From Acidobacteriota bacterium (lineage in GTDB: Bacteria > Acidobacteriota > UBA6911 > JACQSX01), in contig JACQSX010000033.1 in assembly GCA_016211105.1 (NCBI GenBank), positions 248,001 through 312,000 on the forward strand: a stretch of DNA of 64,000 bases, written 5' to 3'. The position numbers and the translations under genes are program-made. Numbering within the stretch: the first letter of the stretch is position 1; each line of letters starts with the position of its first letter. Below the pieces are notes generated by a model. It saw only the letters and a program-made list of their open reading frames with translations. It had not been told where the DNA came from and ran no database searches. Positions 51,989 through 61,473 of this stretch are shown here, in pieces.

Positions 51989-53194
51989 TCATTCGGCACC
52001 ACGAGAAATGTCTGCCATCCGGCGATTCCCGCGGTATTTCACACTTTGCACTTCCTCATAGAATTGATGAATTTGTTCCACCATGTAAGAAGCTGTGTAC
52101 TCTCTTCGCACTCCCACGCGCGATCCTTCCGCAAGGCGACGGCGCAGAGTGGGCGTCGAAAGAACTTCCAAGAGCGCTCGTTTGAGAGCTTCCGGGTCCC
52201 CGGCTTCCACCAACAGTCCATTTGTACCGTGTTGTACCAGATCTGGAATTCCTCCCGTGTTGCTGGCCACGATCGGTTTTCCTGCAGCCATCGCCTCCAA
52301 GACCACCCGTCCCATGCCCTCAAATAAGCTAGGCAAAACCGCAATATCTATCGCAGCAGTAACAGCCGGAATATCCGTTCGAAAACCGGTAAAAATGACC
52401 GAACCCTGAAGCCGTAACTGCGACATCCGTGACCTCAGCGCAGCTTCCAGATGGCCTTCACCCACGATCAGTAACACGGGCTTAGGCTCCATCTGAAGAT
52501 TCTCCAAAACCCCTTTCCACGCGCGCAGAAGAACATCATGCCCTTTACCCTCCCACAGCTTTGACACCATGCCTACCGCGAGCTGCTGCGGAAGAATTCC
52601 CCATTCCTTGCGAAACTGCGAGCCATCGGCTGTTTTAAATGCGGTGACGTCGATGCCGCTGTAGATTACAGCTTTGGGCACACCGCGCCCGATGCGCTCT
52701 CGTTCTGCCCAATCTAACAGTGATTTCGAAATAAATATCATCCCGTCACACCAATGGGCCGCCAAGCGTTCCAAGCATAGAAACAGTCCGCGTCGAAAGG
52801 CATATTCCGCATCGTGAAAGGCGAAGCCATGAACCGTATGCGCAACCAGAGGGATGCCGGCCAAACGCGCCGCCAGCCTACCGACGAAACCCGCCTTGGA
52901 ATTGTGAGTGTGCACCACATCGAAGCGATTTCGCCGCATCAGCCGTTGGAGCGCAAAGACCGCCTGCATGTCGTTGAGGACATGGATTTCACGGTTCAGT
53001 TGCGGAGCCAGATGAACCGCGATTCCCATCTCTTCGGCTTGTTGCGTCAGACGTCCCATGGAAGCGCACACGAGCGCAACCTGGTAACCGCGGTCGCGAG
53101 ACCCTTGCATCGTGAGCAGTGTATTGATCCCCGACCCGCTGAGGATGGGGAGGGTGTGGACATGCAGGATGGATAAGGACCGTGAAGAAATCAC
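51989..53194 (-). CDS. GT4 family glycosyltransferase
   Basis: A 401-residue GT-B fold enzyme. The N-terminal acceptor domain (about 1–185) has H-T-H-N-S-K-A-G-F and A-H-T-V-H-G-F; the C-terminal domain binds the nucleotide sugar with the GT4 E-x7-E motif (E-G-M-G-R-V-V-L-E-A-M-A-A-G-K-P-I-V). The listed start is a GTG, with GAGG upstream. It probably adds a sugar on a lipid-linked intermediate; acceptor and sugar are unknown. The following WecA-like gene is on the same strand, 100 bp away. Confidence 0.87.
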   Translation of the reverse strand: MISSRSLSILHVHTLPILSGSGINTLLTMQGSRDRGYQVALVCASMGRLTQQAEEMGIAVHLAPQLNREIHVLNDMQAVFALQRLMRRNRFDVVHTHNSKAGFVGRLAARLAGIPLVAHTVHGFAFHDAEYAFRRGLFLCLERLAAHWCDGMIFISKSLLDWAERERIGRGVPKAVIYSGIDVTAFKTADGSQFRKEWGILPQQLAVGMVSKLWEGKGHDVLLRAWKGVLENLQMEPKPVLLIVGEGHLEAALRSRMSQLRLQGSVIFTGFRTDIPAVTAAIDIAVLPSLFEGMGRVVLEAMAAGKPIVASNTGGIPDLVQHGTNGLLVEAGDPEALKRALLEVLSTPTLRRRLAEGSRVGVRREYTASYMVEQIHQFYEEVQSVKYRGNRRMADISRGAE

Positions 53195-53302
53195 AGGCGA
53201 ACCTCGCCTCCGTATTCCCTGACTTTCAACTGGCTCACGTTCTTCTCTTTTGCTAATTTGAACTGATGGAAGTTCAAAAGTTCACGAAAGCCGCACCAAT
53301 CG

Positions 53303-54190
53303 TTGTCGCTCATAGAAATATCAATTCTTGTGACGCATAGAAGCGGAACCAAGTTTCAGCGCGACCAGTTCAAGAAGCTTGAACGCGCCTATCAGCCACT
53401 CGTCTTTGAGGCCTACGATCCTCATGATCCGCGTTTTCGCGTCCCAATGCACTATATGCTAAAAAATCGTACGCGCTTTCTCGTTGCGCTGCAGACGGCT
53501 TTCCCTTATTTCCCACCGGCTCCGTTGACCATCGCCGATCTGGGAACTTATCCTGGAAGCCTACTCCGACTTCTCCGTTCTCTACTGACACCGAAACCGT
53601 GCCGGCTGATTGGAATCGGACTCATGACTTCCCATGAGTTTTGCCAGGCGATGACGGAGGACTGCCATGCGGAGATCCTCACAACCAATCTGGACCCCGC
53701 TAACGACCAGCTCCGAGAGGGCGGGCATCCGACTCGGATTCCACTCGACGACGAGAGCGTCCACTTCGCATTTGCTCTCGAGATCATCGAGCATCTTGTC
53801 TCCCCTTTGCATCTATTTGCTGAAGCGCATCGCATACTCGTGCCTGGGGGACATTTCTTGGTAACCACGCCGAACATCACACGCATTGGGAACGTCTTCA
53901 AACTTCTGATCGGACGATCGAACTGCGATCGCCTTATCCCACCGGATTATCAGAATCCCGTAGATGAGTGGCGTCCCCACTTCCGGGAATACAGCTTGAG
54001 CGAAACGTGCGACATGTTCCGCACCGCGGGATTCCAAATAACGGAAGCGTGGCATTTTTGCGGTCGCTTCACGACTCATAACGTCAAATCCATTAGCCAC
54101 CGGCTCATTGACCTGGCGAAGCAGCCCTTTCACTTGGTTCCACACTTTCGAGACAGTCTCTTGGTAGTGGGAAGAAAGCCACCCCATTAG
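53303..54190 (+). CDS. Class I SAM-dependent methyltransferase
   Basis: Up to 295 residues; a GTG at 53330 is an alternative start. The SAM site is I-A-D-L-G-T-Y-P-G-S near residue 77–86, with a second loop G-I-G; then F-A-L-E-I-I-E-H-L-V-S-P-L (methyltransferase-11 type) and G-G-H-F-L-V-T-T-P-N. Substrate unknown; the setting points to sugar or lipid-linked glycan methylation. It is on the opposite strand to the GT4 genes on each side. Confidence 0.82.
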   Translation: MSLIEISILVTHRSGTKFQRDQFKKLERAYQPLVFEAYDPHDPRFRVPMHYMLKNRTRFLVALQTAFPYFPPAPLTIADLGTYPGSLLRLLRSLLTPKPCRLIGIGLMTSHEFCQAMTEDCHAEILTTNLDPANDQLREGGHPTRIPLDDESVHFAFALEIIEHLVSPLHLFAEAHRILVPGGHFLVTTPNITRIGNVFKLLIGRSNCDRLIPPDYQNPVDEWRPHFREYSLSETCDMFRTAGFQITEAWHFCGRFTTHNVKSISHRLIDLAKQPFHLVPHFRDSLLVVGRKPPH

Positions 54191-54299
54191 GCGCCATCCT
54201 CTGAAAAATCCCCATTCCGCGGACCAACCTCTTATCACAATTCCAGGGACTCGGTTTTTTATCCTCGCATTGCTCCCGCAACCTAAAACAAGCGTGGTT

Positions 54300-55394
54300 C
54301 TACGTCAAGCGATGGAACATATTCCTATACTGTTGGGCGATCTTTTCCCAGTCAAATTCGGCTGCTATGCAATCATGCAGTTCTTGACGCGGTGGAAATT
54401 TTTTCGCAAGGACAGACTGGACAGTGGCCGCAATCCCCTCCGGCGTAGGCGTCTCAATCAACCACGAACGATCGAATCGTTCCAACAACTCGGGAATCGC
54501 CCCTACTTTCGTCCCCACGACTGGGGTTCCACACGAAAGACTTTCTAGGATTACGAGACCAAAACCCTCCAAGGCCTGACTTGGAATGACAAAGCAGTGT
54601 CCGGAAGAATAGAATCGTGGTAATTCCCTTTCCGGGATATGGCCGCACAGATGCACGCGAGTTTCTAAATCCAGCACTCGGATCAGACCTTCCAGCTCTT
54701 CCCTGAGCGGACCTTCCCCGCCAATATCCAGACGCACATGAGACGGCAGCAATTTCATGGCTCGTATTAAACCATCAAGACCCATGCGAGGAACCAGATT
54801 TCGCAAAGTGATCAACCGAACTCCATCGGATGAGCCAAGCTGACCATCAGGTCGAAAGTGCTGGCTGTCTACGCCTCCAGGAATGACAATCGCATCTCGG
54901 CGGTACAGTTTCCGCAGTTCTCTCTGCGAGAATCTGCTCAAGACAGTGACCGCGGTTGCTCGATATAGCATGCGCCTTTCCACCCATGCAAACAGTGGCA
55001 GCGCAGTCCTGCGTAACGTCAGCGGCCACCGTGAAGATTTCACCAACAGCTCTTGGCCCCAGGAAGAGTGGAAGGTGTAAACGAGAGGGAGGGAAAATGA
55101 GGGTGGAATTGCTAAACAAGCAGACAGTGGCTGATGAAAGTGAACTACGTCTGGTTGAAAACGGCGTACTGTTTCGCCGAAGACCCTACGAAAGCTGGTT
55201 GGCAACCCTCTTGCAAGCGATGGGAAATATCGGGTCTCGACGTGGTCCTCCGTCGGCGCAGTACCGGTGAATCGGGTCAGATATTGAACCTCCTCTCCCA
55301 GGCGCTTCCATGCCAATCCGAGTTCTCGCGCCACCCGCCCGGCACCACCGATGGTCTGTGGAAACAACACATCGCAAAGTATTAGAATCTTCAT
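54300..55394 (-). CDS. GT4 family glycosyltransferase
   Basis: 364 residues from the ATG at 55392–55394; the upstream frame to 55439 adds only basic residues. N-terminal G-G-A-G-R-V-A-R-E-L-G and V-H-F-H-Q-P; C-terminal nucleotide-sugar domain with E-G-F-G-L-V-I-L-E-S-L-S-C-G-T-P-V-V. The family is clear; sugar and acceptor are not. It lies divergent from the flippase gene, with a gap of about 125 bp. Confidence 0.87.
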   Translation of the reverse strand: MKILILCDVLFPQTIGGAGRVARELGLAWKRLGEEVQYLTRFTGTAPTEDHVETRYFPSLARGLPTSFRRVFGETVRRFQPDVVHFHQPLSACLAIPPSFSLPLVYTFHSSWGQELLVKSSRWPLTLRRTALPLFAWVERRMLYRATAVTVLSRFSQRELRKLYRRDAIVIPGGVDSQHFRPDGQLGSSDGVRLITLRNLVPRMGLDGLIRAMKLLPSHVRLDIGGEGPLREELEGLIRVLDLETRVHLCGHIPERELPRFYSSGHCFVIPSQALEGFGLVILESLSCGTPVVGTKVGAIPELLERFDRSWLIETPTPEGIAATVQSVLAKKFPPRQELHDCIAAEFDWEKIAQQYRNMFHRLT

Positions 55395-55519
55395 TGTTCT
55401 TCGCTTCTTCGCGAATTGCTTTTGTGCGCTATTTTGCATCTATCGGATCAATCGATGGCATGTAACGGTCAGCCTCGCATAACTCTTATTGCGGTCAATT
55501 CCCGCCGAATCGAGCGGTC

Positions 55520-57025
55520 ATGAAGCTGGACAAGGACAACGGCGATCGCCACAGCCAGCCGTCAACCTCTGATTCACTGACACGCACCACAATCGTAGGG
55601 GGCATCTGGGCTATCCTCAACAATATTGCAACCAAAAGTCTCGGCGGAATCAAGGCCATCGTTCTAGCTCGACTGTTGTCACCTTCAGACTTTGGATTGA
55701 TGGGTCTTGCCCTGGCGGCGGTGGGCACTGCCAACATGTTCTCCAGCCCGGGAATCTACACGGCACTCATCCAGAAGAAGCAGTTGGAAGATAACGATCT
55801 CAATGTTGCATGGTGGATCCATGCCGCACGAGGCTTGTTCCTCTTTTTGATATTTCTTCCGCTCGCCGGATGGGTGGGCAATTTTTATCACGAATCTGGA
55901 CTCAAAACGATCCTGCGCGTCGTTGCCTTGACATTTCTTTTGGATGGCTTTCAGAGCATTGGCTTGGTTCGGCTCAACCGGACTCTAAACTTCCGACGTC
56001 TAATGCGATTGCACCAGACTTCCAACATCGTCAGCCTGATAGTAGGGGTGAGCCTTGCTTGGTTATTGCGAAACGTATGGGCGCTGGTAACAGCGCACCT
56101 GGCCCAGTTGGCGACGGTTGCCGTGCTGTCTTACACTTTGCAGCCGTTTCGACCGACTCTACGGGTCGACTGGAGGCGAGGACGTCATCTACTGCATTTT
56201 GGCAAATATGTTTTCATCGCCGCAGTCTGCTATTTTCTGGTCATCAGGGGAAATGAATTTCTGCTAGCCAAGATGATCGGACTGAAAAGTTACGGATACT
56301 ATGCTTTGGCGATGAGTCTGGTGGGGGTAGCCGCAGGCCCGATCGAGCAACTGATCACTTCAGTGGCTCTTCCGGCGCTTTCACGGATCCAGGAAGAAAG
56401 CGAACGTTTGGCTGCAGCATTTGCCAAGCTTTTTCGTACTGCAATGATGTTGGCGGCGCCCCTGTTTGTAGGTATCGCAATCTTGGGAAGCGATCTGGTT
56501 TCCCTTGCGCTGGGACAGAAATGGCAACCAATGGTCGGCCCCCTCATGTGGCTCTGTTTGTTTGCATGGTTTCGAAGTCTGATTCATACGTTTGATCTCG
56601 TATACTGCGCGATCGGAAAACCGAAACTGGAGGCCGCACTTCGCGGTATCGAACTGTTTCTTTTTGGGGCAGGCATCGTGCCCGTGATCTGGTTCTACGG
56701 GGCACGGGGCGCAGCCGCCTTCCTATTTTCAATTCAAGCGGTTAGCTTACTGCTGCACATGCTTGTGGCGCGCCGCTATGTAATTGGCGTTCTTCCGGCG
56801 GTCGCAAAGGTTTGGATCACATTTTCACCCTTGTTTGGAGGACAACTGCTGTTTACTTGGGTCCGGTGGCATCTGGCTGACGGCAGCAACTGGGCGCAGT
56901 TCATCTTGCTGGGGACCCTTTACGCGTTGTTTGCTGTTAGCTTCGTGGCATGGCGAGAGCGAACATTATTGGCTACTTTTTTCCAGACACGCCCAGTGCC
57001 GAAAATTCGCGAAGACTTCTTGTGA
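55520..57025 (+). CDS. Wzx-type polysaccharide flippase (MOP superfamily)
   Basis: A 501-residue integral membrane protein with about 14 hydrophobic segments, no large soluble domain, and the N-terminal G-G-I-W-A-I-L-N-N-I-A, A-R-L-L-S-P-S-D-F-G-L-M-G typical of the WzxC/AmsL branch of the MOP flippases. It would move lipid-linked sugars across the inner membrane. The neighbouring initiating transferase and glycosyltransferases fit. Probably co-transcribed with the downstream GT39-like gene (122 bp). Confidence 0.88.
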   Translation: MKLDKDNGDRHSQPSTSDSLTRTTIVGGIWAILNNIATKSLGGIKAIVLARLLSPSDFGLMGLALAAVGTANMFSSPGIYTALIQKKQLEDNDLNVAWWIHAARGLFLFLIFLPLAGWVGNFYHESGLKTILRVVALTFLLDGFQSIGLVRLNRTLNFRRLMRLHQTSNIVSLIVGVSLAWLLRNVWALVTAHLAQLATVAVLSYTLQPFRPTLRVDWRRGRHLLHFGKYVFIAAVCYFLVIRGNEFLLAKMIGLKSYGYYALAMSLVGVAAGPIEQLITSVALPALSRIQEESERLAAAFAKLFRTAMMLAAPLFVGIAILGSDLVSLALGQKWQPMVGPLMWLCLFAWFRSLIHTFDLVYCAIGKPKLEAALRGIELFLFGAGIVPVIWFYGARGAAAFLFSIQAVSLLLHMLVARRYVIGVLPAVAKVWITFSPLFGGQLLFTWVRWHLADGSNWAQFILLGTLYALFAVSFVAWRERTLLATFFQTRPVPKIREDFL

Positions 57026-57147
57026 CCGAGCTCGTTTAGCGCGCACACCGGAAAAAGAGTCGTCAGGATCATGTCGGGTCTTCCAGCCAGGTAAAGAAAG
57101 CACCGATCTTTCCCTTAAGCGGGGCAGGTCCCTGAAAGGAGAACAGG

Positions 57148-58734
57148 ATGTCACGCATTGGACAGACTTTTGTGGTGGCAGCAGTTCTTGGGTGCTTTTC
57201 CCTAGGAGTGGCGCTCAAGCTGCATGCGCCACTGACATTTTGGGATTCTGCTTTGATCCAATGGGCGCTGTCAGCAACCCAGTCCGAGGCGCCAACATTG
57301 ACCTCACCTCTGTACCTCGCAAGCATGAAACTTATGGCAGGGTTGGATCGGCTCGAGGTCACACGTTTGCGAAAGTTCAATGCCGCCGGCGCCGTCCTAA
57401 CCGGCATTTTCGCGTTTTGTCTGGGAACTCGTCTGTGGGGATGCAGCAAAGGTGGAATGGTGGCATTTTCAATGTACATGCTGCACCCGGCAACCATTCA
57501 GGGAACCCAGAGTTTGGACGGCGCTGATTCCTCATATTTACCCGCCGCCTTTGCTCTCTGGGTCTTCGCGCTTCTCTCTCCCCGGCTGCAGGGTTGGAAA
57601 AGAGGGCTCGTGCTGATGCTGTGCAGCGCATGGGCGATGGGATGGAAAATTACCTCTTCCCTGGGACTTTTACTTTACTTGATCCCGCTGGCAATTTTTA
57701 GGATCGGCGACAAATCTGACTCTGCGAGGAGTCGCAGAGACCTCTTTGCGACCCTTGCCGGCTTCCTTCTATTTGCGATCCCCTGGTGGTCCCTGCAACC
57801 ATGGACCACACTGCAGACTTCGGTAATCTCGGCCCTCTATGACCTAAGAATAAGGCCGGACGCGACTTTGCTGCGAACTATTTTTCACACTGGCCTCGGA
57901 TTTTTGTGGCTGGGACCATTTCTCGCGGTAATGGCGCTCTCGGGAGCAATCTCCTTATTCCGCCAAAACGACGTACGCCTTAAAGCCGTGATCGCAGGGA
58001 CTGCGGTTTATGGGTTTGTGTATCTGCTTGCCGGCGGGATGAATCACGGATTTCCGAGATATCACGCTGCGGTTCTTCCTATTGTTTGCGCGATTGCGGC
58101 GACTCCTGCTCCTTTGCAATCCTGGAAGAGGAGAAACCTTCTTGTTCTTCTTCTACTAACCCTCTTGCTATGGGTTCTTGCGGGAGATCCGATCTATACC
58201 TTCAATTTAGGCGCGCGGCAAGCACTTCTTGAAGCAAGGCTGTGGCCCTACGCGGTAAAGGTGATCTATTTGCCGATTACCTGGGCGGTGATCGCCGTTG
58301 TCGCAAAACGAGCTTTTTCTCTTTCCTGGCCAGAGATTCTCTTGTTGGCCGCTTTAGCCAATTCAGTGACCTTCATGATTGTCCAAGGCCGTGCTGCCTA
58401 TGTCACTTGCTACGATTATGGTGAGGAAGGTCGTCAACGCGTGGTTGATTGGATCAAGCGCACTCTGCCAGCCGGAAGCTCAGTACTCTGTCCCCCTAAC
58501 GTGACTGCCGAACTTTGGCAGACAGGAGTTCGCGGTCCGTCACATCGCGATTGGCAAACAAAGGAGTCGGTGCTGGCCTTCACCGAGCGGGCAGCCCCCA
58601 GTACGGTGGTGGTAAGTTTGACGGAAAATACCGCCTGGCAACTGAAGTGGCTGCTTCAGGATCCTCCTGCCAGATTCGCCAATTGCGCGGGGCGGTATTT
58701 TCGAATCGGCACCTATTGGGTTTGCGCGCCCTAG
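57148..58734 (+). CDS. GT39/ArnT-like membrane glycosyltransferase
   Basis: A 528-residue protein with about 11 membrane segments and a soluble C-terminal domain (about 425–528). The N-terminal periplasmic loop F-W-D-S-A-L-I-Q-W-A-L has an Asp in the place of the GT39/GT83 catalytic acid, and T-L-T-S-P-L-Y follows. AAGGAG sits 9 bases before the ATG. It may transfer a sugar from a lipid-phosphate donor in the periplasm. Support is from topology and the first loop only. It overlaps the convergent CDP-alcohol gene by 4 bp. Confidence 0.65.
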   Translation: MSRIGQTFVVAAVLGCFSLGVALKLHAPLTFWDSALIQWALSATQSEAPTLTSPLYLASMKLMAGLDRLEVTRLRKFNAAGAVLTGIFAFCLGTRLWGCSKGGMVAFSMYMLHPATIQGTQSLDGADSSYLPAAFALWVFALLSPRLQGWKRGLVLMLCSAWAMGWKITSSLGLLLYLIPLAIFRIGDKSDSARSRRDLFATLAGFLLFAIPWWSLQPWTTLQTSVISALYDLRIRPDATLLRTIFHTGLGFLWLGPFLAVMALSGAISLFRQNDVRLKAVIAGTAVYGFVYLLAGGMNHGFPRYHAAVLPIVCAIAATPAPLQSWKRRNLLVLLLLTLLLWVLAGDPIYTFNLGARQALLEARLWPYAVKVIYLPITWAVIAVVAKRAFSLSWPEILLLAALANSVTFMIVQGRAAYVTCYDYGEEGRQRVVDWIKRTLPAGSSVLCPPNVTAELWQTGVRGPSHRDWQTKESVLAFTERAAPSTVVVSLTENTAWQLKWLLQDPPARFANCAGRYFRIGTYWVCAP

Positions 58735-59564
58735 TAAAGGGTCCTTTGCGCCTTGTAGACGTAAAACACCATGAACAAGACTGATTGTACGAAATAGTAA
58801 ACAGCATAGAAAATCAAAAAGACGTCTAAGATACCAACACCCGCGCATACGCCGAAAAACAAAAGCTGCAGATCAATCGAACCGAGATTGAGGTAGATCA
58901 AATACCACCATGATTTCCGGTATTTGGAGTCCTCCTCCGCTTGAGCGACATTATCCTCAAATGCTTGAATTTGAGTGTGCTGGCGGGAGTAGTAGAAGTA
59001 GTAGCCTCGCATGATGTGGCTGTAAAGCCGCCCAAAACTGCTCACTGCGCCCGCCACGGCTACTAAAAAGGCACCGGAGGCTTCCCCGGTATCCAGGTAG
59101 CGTATCAGAAGCAGATCATGGGATTCTCTGTAAAGGCCGAGGCCGATCCAAAAAAAATAACTTCCCTCGACAATGTCCCCAATCAGCGCGTCAAGAAATC
59201 TGCCGTAGGAGGTCACGTTGTCCGTCACACGAGCGATGTTCCCATCGGCTGCATCGAAGAGCACATAAGCAACCAGCAATCCCAGACCCGGCCATGGCGT
59301 CAACTCTGGAATAAAGACCAGCAGCAGGCAGCCGACAACGCCGATCAACAGGCCCCAGTAGGCTACCCGGCTCGGTGAATGCGTGATTTTAAGAAGCAGG
59401 TGAGACAGATAGAATGATAACTGCCTCACTACAAAGTAGCTGAGAGGGAACTGCCTGTCGAAATCCTTTTTTTGAGAGTGCGCCCCCTTAATGTCTGCAA
59501 CGGAGAACACTCGTCTACCACTAGCTTTGTCTGCTTTCCAGGCACCACTTTGCGGTTGGCTCAT
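58731..59564 (-). CDS. CDP-alcohol phosphatidyltransferase family protein
   Basis: A 277-residue membrane enzyme. The motif D-G-x2-A-R-x8-G-x3-D-x3-D is complete (A-A-D-G-N-I-A-R … G-R-F-L-D-A-L-I-G-D). An extra N-terminal stretch of about 45 residues precedes a segment F-D-R-Q-F-P-L-S-Y-F-V, which resembles the DIPP-synthase/phosphatidyl-inositol-type members rather than PgsA. It could make a phosphodiester-linked headgroup or inositol-containing lipid for the surface glycan. It is set convergent with the GT39-like gene. Confidence 0.8.
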   Translation of the reverse strand: MSQPQSGAWKADKASGRRVFSVADIKGAHSQKKDFDRQFPLSYFVVRQLSFYLSHLLLKITHSPSRVAYWGLLIGVVGCLLLVFIPELTPWPGLGLLVAYVLFDAADGNIARVTDNVTSYGRFLDALIGDIVEGSYFFWIGLGLYRESHDLLLIRYLDTGEASGAFLVAVAGAVSSFGRLYSHIMRGYYFYYSRQHTQIQAFEDNVAQAEEDSKYRKSWWYLIYLNLGSIDLQLLFFGVCAGVGILDVFLIFYAVYYFVQSVLFMVFYVYKAQRTLY

Positions 59565-59772
59565 TGCGACAGCGCCAGAGTCTACCTTACTATCTTCATC
59601 TTGCGGAGGGCAAACTTTCCGTCCCCTAGAAGCCTGGCCGAGAATCGATCATGACACGTCCGGCTGCGAAAGATTCACGGCTGCCAGACAGAACGGTGTA
59701 CCATGGAATTGGCAGACTGGACCCATGGAACCGGTACCAGTCCGGTAAGAGAATGGAAAAGCACAGCCAGGA

Positions 59773-60729
59773 ATGGCGCCAACACTAAGCGTAATACTAA
59801 CCTGTTATCAAGGGGAGCGGTGGATCGCTGAAACGATCGAGAGCGTCTTGCGTCAGACCTATACCGACCTGGAGCTGATCATTGTCAACGACTCCTCTCC
59901 CGACAGTTCGGCAGTCGTCCTGGAACACTACCGGAACAAAGATCCCAGGGTGGTTGTGTTGACCAATCCAAGCAACTTGGGAGTCGCCACCTCATGCAAC
60001 GTAGGTCTCCGGAAAATGCGCGGTGAATACTTTTGCATCTTGGATCAGGATGATTTGTGGAAATCGGAAAAAGCTGCCAGGCAGATCGAATTTTTGGAGC
60101 GATATCCGGAAATTGGCGCAGTTTACTCCAAGGTAGAACTCGTTGACACCGACGGGGAGTCCCTGGGTGAACGCAAGCTTCCCGATCCCAAAACAGGCGA
60201 TCTCTTCATTCCATTTTTAAAAAATCTGGAAGCGGCCCCGATTGTCTCCTGCATGTTCCGCTCCTCTTTGTTGGCGCGAATCGGATACTTCGCCACCATC
60301 CAGGGAAATGAAGACTTTGATTTTCTCCTCAGAGTGGCCAGCGTGACCCCTTTCGGATTTGTCCCAGAGATCCTGGTGGCGTTGCGTTGCCGGCCTGACT
60401 CGTTCAGTCACCGAGAGATCATGGTCTTTGACCAGTTCCGCTTAGCGGATCTACTGGAGAGCCGCTGGCCCAAGCATCGCCGGCTGGTCAGGCGATACCG
60501 GTCACAAGCTCACTACAACACCGCCCACTATCTGGCAAACGCAAAGCGAGTAGCGGAGGCGCGACATCATTTTCTTCGTGCGGCCCTCTGCAGGCCTTCT
60601 TTTCTGAGGGCATGGTTTTGGTGGATCAACGCCAGCCTTCCCGAGGCGGTGAGCAAGCGTCTGCCGTTGCGCCTGCGACTCTCCCCGGGAAAATACCAAC
60701 CGCGATTTAATCTGATAAAGGAAAGGTAA
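59773..60729 (+). CDS. GT2 family glycosyltransferase
   Basis: A 318-residue GT-A fold enzyme: L-S-V-I-L-T-C-Y-Q-G at the start, V-N-D-S-S-P-D-S-S, and L-D-Q-D-D-L-W as the DxD metal site. The C-terminal part is basic and non-conserved. No membrane segment. Sugar specificity unknown. The downstream methyltransferase starts 3 bp after the stop. Confidence 0.88.
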   Translation: MAPTLSVILTCYQGERWIAETIESVLRQTYTDLELIIVNDSSPDSSAVVLEHYRNKDPRVVVLTNPSNLGVATSCNVGLRKMRGEYFCILDQDDLWKSEKAARQIEFLERYPEIGAVYSKVELVDTDGESLGERKLPDPKTGDLFIPFLKNLEAAPIVSCMFRSSLLARIGYFATIQGNEDFDFLLRVASVTPFGFVPEILVALRCRPDSFSHREIMVFDQFRLADLLESRWPKHRRLVRRYRSQAHYNTAHYLANAKRVAEARHHFLRAALCRPSFLRAWFWWINASLPEAVSKRLPLRLRLSPGKYQPRFNLIKER

Positions 60730-60732
60730 CAA

Positions 60733-61473
60733 GTGCTGCCTAAGGCCAATCCCAGCGCTTCGCTCATGAGTGAGGAAAAGCGTGAACCGTTTTGGAAAGA
60801 CTCGAGTTTCGAGGATTTTCTCTCGAACCACCCCCGGCTGAAAGGCATGAAAAAGTACCTACCAAGGGGCCTAGCCTCGGAGGTTTTTGCCGGCCAGACA
60901 AAAATTAAGAAGCTCACTTCCTCGTATAAAATCCGCGGCTACGACTACTTTTTCTACGCGCTGACTCGCGTGTTGAAGCCCGTGCGCTGTGTCGAAATCG
61001 GGGTATTGCAAGGTTTTAGCCTGCTGACCATCGCCTCCGCTCTCCGCGACAACGGCATCGGCCTCGTCGAAGGATTCGACCTGTTTGAGAAGTACCCCTT
61101 TCGCAATGAGCGCTTCGACGTAGTTACCGAGCGTCTAAGAGGCTTCGGGTTGCACCAGTGGGCGAAGATCTACCGCGTGGATGCTTTTGAAGTTCACGAC
61201 AGATACCAGGCGGTTGACTTGCTGCATGTAGACATCTCCAACGACGGGGAAGTCTATCGGAAACTTTTCAACCAGTGGGCAGGCAAGGTGGCAAAAGCCA
61301 TTATTTTTGAAGGAGGTAGCTCCAAGCGAGACGAAATTCCGTGGATGGCCCAATACCATAAGCATCCGATCACCGAAGCAGTCGCTGAAATTCGTGCGGC
61401 CTACCCCAGTTGGGAAATTTCCGTACTCGACCCCTATCCCTCAATTACGGTCGCCCTCCCAGCGACGGAGTAA
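60733..61473 (+). CDS. Class I SAM-dependent methyltransferase-like protein
   Basis: A 246-residue protein. The core resembles methyltransferase family 24: C-V-E-I-G-V-L-Q-G-F-S at about 92–102, E-G-F-D-L, then V-D-L-L-H-V-D-I-S-N-D-G. The G-x-G loop is present as E-I-G-V-x-x-G. Starts at GTG; an in-frame ATG 14 codons downstream is possible. It follows the GT2 gene by 3 bp and overlaps the end of the convergent GT4 gene by 40 bp. Function is inferred from fold only. Confidence 0.65.
   Translation: MLPKANPSASLMSEEKREPFWKDSSFEDFLSNHPRLKGMKKYLPRGLASEVFAGQTKIKKLTSSYKIRGYDYFFYALTRVLKPVRCVEIGVLQGFSLLTIASALRDNGIGLVEGFDLFEKYPFRNERFDVVTERLRGFGLHQWAKIYRVDAFEVHDRYQAVDLLHVDISNDGEVYRKLFNQWAGKVAKAIIFEGGSSKRDEIPWMAQYHKHPITEAVAEIRAAYPSWEISVLDPYPSITVALPATE

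Noticed and set aside
56784..57527. 247-codon plus-strand open frame bridging the flippase and GT39-like genes
   Set aside because: Overlaps the ends of both in other frames; Ser/Arg/Gly-rich shadow translation without hydrophobic segments.
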